A DNA stretch of 14,829 bases, taken from contig CALMZT010000923.1 in assembly GCA_937870805.1 (NCBI GenBank), forward strand, positions 1 through 14,829, in the 5' to 3' direction. A program made the translations under genes and the position numbers. This document shows, piece by piece, positions 1 to 5,299 of this stretch. The stretch's first letter is position 1. The number at the start of each line of letters is the position of its first letter. Under the pieces are notes generated by a model. The model saw only the letters and a list, made by a program, of their open reading frames with translations. It searched no databases and was not told the origin of the DNA. The stretch is from an uncultured Chloroflexota bacterium. GTDB taxonomy: Bacteria > Chloroflexota > Anaerolineae > Aggregatilineales > Phototrophicaceae.

Positions 1-20
1 AGGAAGGTCAGAAACGTCAT

Positions 21-77
21 TGTAGGGGCGAACCTGTGTGTTCGCCCGCTGCTCAGCCCTGTACGCTTGTCCCTACA
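21..77. repeat. Dispersed hairpin repeat, copy 1
   Basis: A perfect 8-bp inverted repeat, GGGCGAAC (26-33) and GTTCGCCC (40-47), encloses a 6-base loop. An outer arm TGTAGGG (21-27) pairs with CCCTACA (71-77), partly competing with the inner stem. A second copy of the same TGTAGGGGCG-hairpin-CGCCCG design lies at 2786-2832. Short GC-rich hairpins of this kind are common between genes in Chloroflexota and cyanobacteria (general knowledge). No coding function is apparent. Confidence 0.75.
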
Positions 78-116
78 GATATATTGTGAACCCTCATAGC
101 CTTTTCATTAAATTTC

Positions 117-386
117 ATGCAATCGCCCTATCTCACTGAGTTGGCTTCGAAAACATTTTTTGACTTGAATGACCCTCTTGCTGCTGCACATTATTTGAAC
201 AAGGCACAAGCGCTTCTCAGGGCGATCAGTCCAGAAAAGATACAAAGGATGATTCAGCAGTCGCTGTATCCCAACTCTCCCTACATGATTGAGAAGATCA
301 TCCGTTTGCAATTGAAGAGTATTCAAGGTATTCGTGAACAGATTGCCCAACACGATCAAAAGTTCGTGGATAGGTTTTCACAGTGA
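117..386 (+). CDS. Small hypothetical helical protein
   Basis: An 89-residue frame from ATG to TGA, not recognised as any family. It lacks cysteine, is rich in Leu, Ile, Gln and Lys, and looks amphipathic-helical, which makes it more protein-like than the overlapping minus-strand frame. The start is the first ATG after an in-frame TGA at 87-89, and no clear Shine-Dalgarno sequence precedes it. It converges on the dehydratase gene, 52 bases away. It could be a genuine small gene, a decayed C-terminal remnant, or chance. Confidence 0.45.
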   Translation: MQSPYLTELASKTFFDLNDPLAAAHYLNKAQALLRAISPEKIQRMIQQSLYPNSPYMIEKIIRLQLKSIQGIREQIAQHDQKFVDRFSQ

Positions 387-390
387 TGTT

Positions 391-414
391 AAGGGATATT
401 CTGTATTTTCCCTT
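391..414. terminator. Weak hairpin between convergent genes
   Basis: AAGGGA (391-396) can pair with TCCCTT (409-414) across a 12-base AT-rich loop in the short gap between two convergent reading frames. The stem is only 6 bp and no T-run follows on either strand, so a terminator role is a guess from position. Confidence 0.25.
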
Positions 415-438
415 TAGCTGTAAAGTCACATAAATTGC

Positions 439-1386
439 CTATCCTTCGCTCAAAATCGCCGTCATCGTCGGGGCGTCAATGTTTCCGCCGCTGAGGATAA
501 CGCCCACACGCCCGCTTACCGAAAGCGCGCCACTCAACAGCGCTGCCACGCCCAATGCACCCGACGGCTCGACCACGATTTTCAGATGATAAAACAGGAA
601 GCGCACCGCTTCTTTGATAGCGTCTTCGCTCACCGTGCGGAAGTCATCGACGTATTCCAGCACCAGCGGAAACGTGATTTTGCCAAGCGACGGCGTGCGT
701 GTGCCGTCGGCAATTGTCGGCGGGTTCTTGATCGCCAGCAGTTCCTTCGTCTTGAACGACAGATAGGCATCGTTAGCGACTTCGGGTTCGACGCCGATCA
801 CTTTGCACGAAGGGTTCACGCCTTTGGTAGCAATCGCTGAACCGCTGATGAGTCCCCCGCCGCCGACGGGTACAAGCAGCACATCGAGATTTGCAACATC
901 CTCATGGAGTTCCAGCGCGGCTGTCCCCTGCCCAACGAGGACATTTACATTGTCATAAGGTGGAATGAGCGTGTAGCCATGTTCTTCTGCCAGCGTGCGC
1001 GCAACAACTTCGCGGTCTTCCTTCTGCGGGTCGTAGAGAATGACGCTGCCGCCGTAACCCTGTGTAGCGAGGCGTTTGGTCGATGGTGCATTGTCCGGCA
1101 TGACGATGGTAGTTTTCACACCGAGAAGCTGCCCAACGTAAGCCACCGCCTGCGCGTGATTGCCCGACGAAAACGCCAGCACGCCGCACGCTTTCTGTTC
1201 ATCCGATAGCTGGCTGATGGCGTTGTACGCGCCGCGAAACTTGAATGCACCGACACGCTGCAAATTCTCGCACTTCAAAAACACTTCTGCGCCCGCGCGC
1301 GTATTCAGTGTGCGCGAGGTCATCACCGGTGTGCGACGCGCTTGCCCCTGTAAACGCTCTGCTGCCGCTTGTACTTTGTCGAACAA
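439..1386 (-). CDS. PLP-dependent threonine/serine dehydratase family (IlvA/TdcB fold)
   Basis: A 315-residue fold-type II PLP enzyme, cytosolic, expected to deaminate a beta-hydroxy amino acid (threonine, serine or threo-3-hydroxyaspartate) to a 2-oxo acid and ammonia, or to racemise serine. Seen: the Schiff-base lysine in KFRGAYN (about residue 49), the SSGNH substrate loop (73-77), the glycine-rich phosphate loop GGGG (175-178) and a C-terminal SGGN. The sequence VEPEVAND places Glu200, Ala204 and Asp206 with the spacing of the divalent-cation site of serine racemases. It has no C-terminal ACT regulatory domain, so it is the short catabolic type rather than biosynthetic IlvA. The start is TTG at 1384-1386: AAGGAG lies 6 bases upstream and an in-frame TAG further upstream leaves no earlier start. 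The exact substrate is undecided. Confidence 0.92.
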   Translation of the reverse strand: MFDKVQAAAERLQGQARRTPVMTSRTLNTRAGAEVFLKCENLQRVGAFKFRGAYNAISQLSDEQKACGVLAFSSGNHAQAVAYVGQLLGVKTTIVMPDNAPSTKRLATQGYGGSVILYDPQKEDREVVARTLAEEHGYTLIPPYDNVNVLVGQGTAALELHEDVANLDVLLVPVGGGGLISGSAIATKGVNPSCKVIGVEPEVANDAYLSFKTKELLAIKNPPTIADGTRTPSLGKITFPLVLEYVDDFRTVSEDAIKEAVRFLFYHLKIVVEPSGALGVAALLSGALSVSGRVGVILSGGNIDAPTMTAILSEG

Positions 1387-1441
1387 TGCCCACTCCTTAG
1401 CACTCTATCCCACGAAAACAGTATAGAAGATAAAGCTAAAA

Positions 1442-1470
1442 GGTATAGAGACAGGTTGAACCAAGTACAA
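1442..1470 (-). promoter_or_regulatory. Sigma-70-like promoter for the dehydratase gene
   Basis: On the minus strand TTGTAC (plus 1465-1470) and TATACC (plus 1442-1447) are separated by exactly 17 bases. The pair lies in the 130-base gap between the MerR-family gene and the dehydratase start, leaving a leader of about 50 bases. The same gap has a 9-bp direct repeat TGAACCAAG at 1457-1465 and 1497-1505, of unknown meaning. Assignment is by hexamer match only. Confidence 0.45.
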
Positions 1471-1516
1471 TGGATTCTCAAGGTGCAGAGAGAAGCTGAA
1501 CCAAGCCTGATGAGGT

Positions 1517-1906
1517 CTATTTGGACGCTTCCATACGCTCGGCGCACTCATTCAAGCTCACACATTCGCAGCGTAAGATGGATTGCAGCAGGTCTTTCAT
1601 CCTCTGCGCGCGCTCAATGACCGCCTCCATTTCGCCAATTTTCTGCTGCGCCAAGCCTTGCCAGCGCTCAGAAGGCGGCGCGTCGATGGGGAAATCGTGA
1701 AACAATGCATGAATCTCAGCAATCGTGAAGCCTGCCTGCTGCGCGGTACGAATCACCGCCAGCGTTTTCAGCACGTCAGGATTGTAGCGCCGCTGTCCAC
1801 TCACCCGTTTTGGCGGCGCGATCAAGCCAATGCTCTCGTAATAACGCAGTGCCGACGTGCGCAGCCCGACACGCTGCGCCACTTCGCCTACTGATAGATA
1901 TTTCAT
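1517..1906 (-). CDS. MerR-family transcriptional regulator with Cys-rich tail
   Basis: 129 residues. The N-terminal winged helix-turn-helix starts SVGEVAQRVGLRTSALRYYESIGLI, followed by the RVSGQRRY wing; a long dimerisation helix spans roughly 80-115. The tail carries RCECVSLNEC, a C-x-C-x5-C arrangement matching the last three of the four SoxR iron-sulphur cysteines (the first is replaced by Ile). It could bind a metal ion or sense thiol/redox stress through these cysteines. It is divergent from the CC-motif gene, 75 bases apart, with a MerR-type operator between them, so it most likely activates that gene and controls itself. The ATG at 1904-1906 follows an AGAGGTG ribosome site. The ligand cannot be deduced from sequence alone. 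Confidence 0.93.
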   Translation of the reverse strand: MKYLSVGEVAQRVGLRTSALRYYESIGLIAPPKRVSGQRRYNPDVLKTLAVIRTAQQAGFTIAEIHALFHDFPIDAPPSERWQGLAQQKIGEMEAVIERAQRMKDLLQSILRCECVSLNECAERMEASK

Positions 1907-1917
1907 CTACACACCTC

Positions 1918-1948
1918 TTGACTTCAAGTGAGCTTTAAGTTGTAGCAT
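1918..1948 (+). promoter_or_regulatory. MerR-type operator-promoter (19-bp spacer, internal dyad)
   Basis: TTGACT (1918-1923) and TAGCAT (1943-1948) are separated by 19 bases, the overlong spacer typical of MerR-activated promoters. A near-perfect dyad, ACTTCAAG (1921-1928) and CTTTAAGT (1933-1940) with TGAG between, has a single mismatched pair. The dyad overlaps the end of the -35 box and is displaced toward it, as I recall for the Tn501 mer operator; the half-site TCAAG also resembles SoxR boxes. It drives the plus-strand CC-motif gene. Confidence 0.8.
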
Positions 1949-1949
1949 C

Positions 1950-1979
1950 AGCATAACGCATAAATAGTAAGGATGTAAA
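1950..1979 (-). promoter_or_regulatory. Divergent promoter for the MerR-family gene
   Basis: On the minus strand TTTACA (plus 1974-1979) and TATGCT (plus 1950-1955) are 18 bases apart. Initiation would fall near 1943, so regulator bound to the dyad at 1921-1940 would sit just downstream and repress its own gene, as is usual in divergent MerR systems. Hexamer match only. Confidence 0.4.
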
Positions 1980-1981
1980 TC

Positions 1982-2284
1982 ATGGAGTTTGTCTGCGATT
2001 TGAGCGTCATGAACGAGGAGCAGCGCGCACGCCATGTCAAGCTGGCGCAGGAAGTCTTGTCACAGGATCGACAGGAAGTGCAAGAACTGCCCAACGGTTA
2101 TGCATACCGTTTTGCTGCTGAATCAGCGATGTTGATCAAAGTTGCCGAATTCATCAGCAGCGAGCGCTTGTGCTGTCCGTTCTTCAACTTCGCGTTGGAA
2201 GTCACAGCAGACGGTGGTCCAATGTGGCTGCGCATCACGGGACGCGAAGGCGTGAAACAGTTTATGCAAGCGGAATTGGGCTAA
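1982..2284 (+). CDS. Small CC-motif protein (ERLCCPFF), putative metal/thiol-linked
   Basis: 100 residues, no signal peptide or membrane segment, so probably cytosolic. Cysteines are Cys5 near the start and a vicinal pair Cys64-Cys65 in ERLCCPFFNF; the rest reads as a compact alpha/beta protein ending ADGGPMWLRITGREGVKQFM. I recall similar short ER-x-CCPF proteins beside MerR-type regulators and in mercury or other heavy-metal loci, but know of no characterised function. Its only visible promoter is the MerR-type operator, so a metal or thiol-stress role is a reasonable inference: buffering, chaperoning or sensing through the vicinal cysteines. The ATG at 1982 follows AAGGA (1969-1973) by 8 bases. 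It ends at a strong hairpin shared with the convergent gene. Confidence 0.85.
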   Translation: MEFVCDLSVMNEEQRARHVKLAQEVLSQDRQEVQELPNGYAYRFAAESAMLIKVAEFISSERLCCPFFNFALEVTADGGPMWLRITGREGVKQFMQAELG

Positions 2285-2288
2285 AAAG

Positions 2289-2320
2289 AACCGCCGCAGT
2301 TCATAACGGCTGCGGCGGTT
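2289..2320. terminator. Shared rho-independent terminator between convergent genes
   Basis: A perfect 11-bp stem, AACCGCCGCAG (2289-2299) and CTGCGGCGGTT (2310-2320), with a 10-base loop. The plus-strand AAAAAG just before the stem becomes CTTTTT after it on the minus strand, so it is a good terminator for the SRPBCC gene ending at 2332. Facing the plus-strand gene ending at 2284 it has a weaker T-run (TTT) but may work in both directions. Confidence 0.85.
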
Positions 2321-2331
2321 TGAAGAAGCGC

Positions 2332-2766
2332 TTATTGGCTTTCTGCCAGCTTCTTGATGTTCTCCAGCGATTTGCGCGCGTTGCTGCCTAACACTTGCAC
2401 AACGGCGGGCGCTGCCAATTTGCCAATCGCGCCCCCGATGAGTTCAAAATCCGTTTCAGTTTCCAGTCGGACTTTGCCACCGCCTAAGTCGGTGATCTGC
2501 CACGTTTGCGTGCCACTTGCCATGCCGTCCACCTGATAGCGCAGCAGATTGGGCGTGTTTTCCAGCACCGTTTGTTTGGCTTTGATCTCGATTGCCAGCA
2601 CCTTCATCGCGCCGTCAATGACTGAACCGACAGCGGGATACGTGGATGAGGGGGTCACGCTGTCAACCCCTTCAAACCATTTGGTAATCTCGGAGGGCGT
2701 GACGAGCAGCCGTTTCACTTTCTCTGCGCTGGCGTTGATGTCAACCGATTCGTGGATGTGAGCCAT
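2332..2766 (-). CDS. SRPBCC (START/Bet v1-like) ligand-binding domain protein
   Basis: 144 residues, the usual length of a single SRPBCC domain. The N-terminus MAHIHESVDINASAEKV matches the first strand and helix typical of polyketide cyclase/dehydrase and CoxG-like members, and the TQTWQITDLGGGKVRLETETDFE strands and C-terminal helix (about 112-142) complete the fold. Such proteins enclose a hydrophobic pocket; the ligand is not predictable here. The frame extends upstream to 2835, but those 23 codons run through the hairpin repeat. ATG at 2764-2766 is preceded by AAAGGAGA at normal spacing, so the shorter start is chosen. It is monocistronic, with its own promoter and terminator. Confidence 0.88.
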   Translation of the reverse strand: MAHIHESVDINASAEKVKRLLVTPSEITKWFEGVDSVTPSSTYPAVGSVIDGAMKVLAIEIKAKQTVLENTPNLLRYQVDGMASGTQTWQITDLGGGKVRLETETDFELIGGAIGKLAAPAVVQVLGSNARKSLENIKKLAESQ

Positions 2767-2785
2767 AAAAAATTTCTCCTTTACT

Positions 2786-2832
2786 TGTAGGGGCGCACCG
2801 ACGTGTGCGCCCGTCAACCGCGTAACTCCTAC
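2786..2832. repeat. Dispersed hairpin repeat, copy 2, in the SRPBCC leader
   Basis: GGGCGCAC (2791-2798) and GTGCGCCC (2805-2812) form a perfect 8-bp stem with a 6-base loop; GTAGG (2787-2791) can pair with CCTAC (2828-2832) as an outer arm. Relative to copy 1 (21-77) the stem differs at one base pair, A-T against C-G, changed on both sides. It lies between the predicted promoter and the ribosome site of the SRPBCC gene, so it would be in the 5' untranslated leader. Confidence 0.75.
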
Positions 2833-2833
2833 C

Positions 2834-2839
2834 ATTATA
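2834..2839 (-). promoter_or_regulatory. -10 element of the SRPBCC gene promoter
   Basis: The minus strand reads a perfect TATAAT here. The best -35 at 16-17 bases spacing (TTCTCT/GTTCTC around 2856-2862) is weak. Transcription would begin near 2827, giving a leader of about 60 bases that contains the hairpin repeat. Confidence 0.45.
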
Positions 2840-3120
2840 GACTACGAACTCTGCCAGAGAACTTTTTCGTTACCCACATAACAAAAATGGTTGACGCTGT
2901 TGTCGTTTTGCTATCGACGACACGCCCACCTGCCCGCAGTTCGTGCAGGAGGGCTAATACATTACACCTCGCATTAAAGTGTCAAAAGGAACCCAAATGC
3001 GCGCCCTTTTGTGCTATGCTCCTGAGTAACGCACCTTACGACATTTATCGCTCTGGGTTCAAAATCCAGAACTATTGGAGAATTTATAAAGTTCTCAAGA
3101 AGTTGAAACCTTCATCGCCC

Positions 3121-3171
3121 AACCCGTTCACGGGTTTCCAAACCGCGTAGCTGGCAGTTTTGAACTGCCAG
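3121..3171. repeat. Two adjacent perfect hairpins
   Basis: AACCCG (3121-3126) pairs with CGGGTT (3131-3136) around a TTCA loop, and CTGGCAGTT (3151-3159) pairs with AACTGCCAG (3163-3171) around a 3-base loop. Neither borders a gene closely enough to be its terminator. They resemble the small palindromic repeats scattered between genes in Chloroflexota. Confidence 0.6.
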
Positions 3172-3281
3172 CGTCCGCAGAGGCGAGTATTTGCGTAAGC
3201 TGAGTAACGCACAATCACGGAGGGTACGATGTCTTGCCTTTCCTCATCACTCATTGCTCGATGCTCATTGCTCCCTCAACG

Positions 3282-3346
3282 GCAGCAACGAGTACGCCAG
3301 TTGCCGCCGTCCCCCTCCACCGCAGCAACAGCCTCGCCAGTTGCCG
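3282..3346. repeat. Tandem 25-bp hairpin units downstream of the operon
   Basis: Two 25-base units (3282-3306 and 3322-3346) share GCAGCAAC at the left and CGCCAGTTGCCG at the right, differing only in the central 5 bases (GAGTA and AGCCT), with a 40-base period. Each can fold through GCAAC/GTTGC pairing. An inverted copy of CGGCAGCAAC (3280-3289) occurs as GTTGCTGCCG at 3415-3424, right beside the stop of the MTHFR gene. They may help terminate or stabilise the operon transcript, but no T-run follows. Confidence 0.5.
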
Positions 3347-3427
3347 TTTTCGGCGGCACTCGTGCCTGAACCACGCTCACTTCCTGCCGTCCTTGTTGCC
3401 AATAGCAGCCGCGTGTTGCTGCCGTTT

Positions 3428-5296
3428 TTATGCCCGCACCGGAATCGCGTCAATCACGTCCGCCGCCAGGTCGTAGCGCCCGAACTGCGGGACGATATAC
3501 AAGCCGCGCACCAAGCCCATCATCTGTTGAATGAGTTCCTGAGCAATCCGCACGCCCTCGCGCGGCGCATCTTCGCCCGCATCTTCCATGCGTTTAAGGA
3601 TGCTCGTCGGCAGGGTGAGTCCCGGAATCTCGTTGTTCAAAAACTGTGCGTGGCGCAGGCTGTAGAGGGGTAACACCCCCATCAGGACAGGCAGCTTCAA
3701 CGGTTCACCGCGTAGTTCCTCATAACGCTTGTGGAAGCGTTCGACTTTTTGCGGCTCGAACAACGGCTGACCAAGCGCGAAATCTGCGCCTGCCTCCAGC
3801 TTTTTCACCAGCACGTTGATCTCTTTATCGACATCCTCCGCGCCCATGTTCAACGCACAGCCCACCGTGAACGACGTAGGCTGACCGATGGTGTTGCCTG
3901 CCTGGTCGAGTCCCGCGTTCATACGATGCTTGATAAGCCCGATCAACGCCGAGGGCGCGATGTCGTAGGTATCGTGCGCTTCGGGATAATCGCCAATCGC
4001 CGTCGGGTCGCCCATGACGACGAACAGGTTGCGCAAATCGAGCGCGTGCGCCGCCAGCAAATCCCCCTGAATACGCAGTAAATTACGCCCGCGCGTCGGG
4101 AAGTGCAAAACGGTGTCGATGCCTAGCTGCGTCTTGAGTACGTGGCACACTGCCCAGGGACTCATCCTCATGCGCGCTGTCGGGCTGTCGGCAATGTCAA
4201 GGCAGTCCGCGCCCGCCTCTTGCAATAAGCGCGCCGAGTTCAACAGCTTGTGAATGGTATAGGCGCGCGGTGGAGCCATCTCGACGGTAACGACGAACTG
4301 CCCATTCGCCAGCTTGTTCGCCAGATCGGTGGGATGGTCATTGGTCAGCACATCTTCGATGGTGTGTGTTTCCTGCGTCGGGAAATGGGGTAACGTGCGC
4401 GTGCCATCGTCCAGTGCCTTGCGCATCGCCGCGATGTGTTCGGGCGTCGTGCCACAGCACCCACCGATGAGCCGCGCCCCAATCGCTTTGAACGTCAGCG
4501 CATAATCCGCGAAATAATCTTCCGTCGCCGTGTACATCACGCGCCCGCCAACCGCTTGCGGGAATCCGGCGTTGGGCATCACCGAGCACAAGGCTTGAGG
4601 TACAGCTTGGTGCATCGATTGCAAGATGCGTGAAAGCTGCTGCGGTCCGCCACTGCAATTGACGCCGATCACGTCTGCGCCTGCCTCGTGCAGTTCGCGC
4701 GCCACGCGTCCCGGCAGATAACCCAGCAGCGTGCGATCATCGCCACCAAACGTCATGTGGCAGATCACGGGGACACCCGGCGCAGCCTCATGGGCAGCAG
4801 CCAACGCCTCTTTCAGTTCCACGTGATCGGTGAACGTTTCCAGCAGAATGGCGTCCACGCCCGCGTCGGCTAAGGCGCTGATTTGCTCTTTGAAGGCGGC
4901 GCGCGCTTCTTCTTTGCTCAGACGTCCGTAGGGCTTAAGGCGCACGCCCAACGGTCCGACTGAGCCTGCGACGTAGACATCCTGCTTGCCAGATTGCGCA
5001 ATCGCCAACCGCACGAGGTCAACGCCCGCGCGGTTGATCGTCCCAACCGAGTCCTGCAAGCCGTACTGCGTCAGTTTGAGGCGGTTGGCGCTGAAAGTAT
5101 TCGTTTCGATGAGTTCAGCGCCCGCGTGGATGTAATCAAGGTGTACACCTGTGACAACTTCCGGGCGCGACAAATTGAGTTCGTCAAATGAGACATCCAT
5201 CGGTACGCCGCGACTGTGGAGCACGGTCCCCATGGCACCATCACCCAATAAAGGAGTCCCGTCTTTTAAGCGTTGGAGGAACGGCAGTTTAGTCAT
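3428..5296 (-). CDS. Bifunctional homocysteine S-methyltransferase / methylenetetrahydrofolate reductase
   Basis: 622 residues, close to Bacillus YitJ, with two fused catalytic domains. Residues about 5-295 are a homocysteine S-methyltransferase barrel with zinc cysteines in NCSGG (Cys214) and GGCCGT (Cys280, Cys281). Residues about 325-615 are a MetF-type flavin barrel: TVEMAPPR (Glu339, equivalent to the catalytic Glu of E. coli MetF), the VVMGDP loop (427-431), GADFALGQPLFEP (503-515). The second domain reduces 5,10-methylene-THF to 5-methyl-THF; the first transfers a methyl group to homocysteine, its donor not deducible. It is the last gene of the operon that also contains metH, so it supplies MetH with methyl-THF. 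ATG at 5294-5296 is preferred because GAGGA lies 7 bases upstream; a TTG at 5299 directly after the previous stop is the alternative. Confidence 0.95.
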   Translation of the reverse strand: MTKLPFLQRLKDGTPLLGDGAMGTVLHSRGVPMDVSFDELNLSRPEVVTGVHLDYIHAGAELIETNTFSANRLKLTQYGLQDSVGTINRAGVDLVRLAIAQSGKQDVYVAGSVGPLGVRLKPYGRLSKEEARAAFKEQISALADAGVDAILLETFTDHVELKEALAAAHEAAPGVPVICHMTFGGDDRTLLGYLPGRVARELHEAGADVIGVNCSGGPQQLSRILQSMHQAVPQALCSVMPNAGFPQAVGGRVMYTATEDYFADYALTFKAIGARLIGGCCGTTPEHIAAMRKALDDGTRTLPHFPTQETHTIEDVLTNDHPTDLANKLANGQFVVTVEMAPPRAYTIHKLLNSARLLQEAGADCLDIADSPTARMRMSPWAVCHVLKTQLGIDTVLHFPTRGRNLLRIQGDLLAAHALDLRNLFVVMGDPTAIGDYPEAHDTYDIAPSALIGLIKHRMNAGLDQAGNTIGQPTSFTVGCALNMGAEDVDKEINVLVKKLEAGADFALGQPLFEPQKVERFHKRYEELRGEPLKLPVLMGVLPLYSLRHAQFLNNEIPGLTLPTSILKRMEDAGEDAPREGVRIAQELIQQMMGLVRGLYIVPQFGRYDLAADVIDAIPVRA

Positions 5297-5299
5297 CAA

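Larger units (their letters stand above)
2840..3427. other. Intergenic island without a convincing gene
   Basis: Almost 600 bases between the SRPBCC promoter and the end of the large minus operon. Plus-strand frames here (2803-3150 and one beginning 3191) look unlike protein; one starts inside the repeat and the other runs into the antisense of the MTHFR gene. The stretch holds hairpins at 3052-3070, 3121-3136 and 3151-3171, a 13-bp direct repeat CTGAGTAACGCAC (3022-3034 and 3200-3212), a doubled CTCATTGCTC (3250-3259 and 3264-3273), and tandem hairpin units at 3282-3346. It looks like accumulated small repeats. Confidence 0.6.

Noticed and set aside
108..359. Minus-strand frame of 83 residues at the left edge
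   Set aside because: It overlaps the plus-strand frame almost completely and looks less protein-like; the plus frame has better helical periodicity.
1973..1978. ATG-TAA minimal start-stop just upstream of the CC-motif gene
   Set aside because: It overlaps the ribosome-site region of the real start and has no ribosome site of its own, so it is probably chance.
3050..3072. GGGTTCAAAATCCAG resembling a tRNA T-arm
   Set aside because: A 5-bp stem and 7-base loop can be drawn, but no acceptor, D or anticodon arms fit around it and the loop lacks the expected pyrimidine at its end.
2803..3150. Plus-strand frame of 115 residues
   Set aside because: It starts inside the dispersed hairpin repeat, crosses several palindromes and does not read like a protein; no ribosome site.
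3191..3673. Plus-strand frame of 160 residues starting in the intergenic island
   Set aside because: Its second half is antisense to the conserved C-terminus of the MTHFR domain, the first half is low-complexity Pro/Gln/Arg through the tandem repeats, and it lacks a family match.
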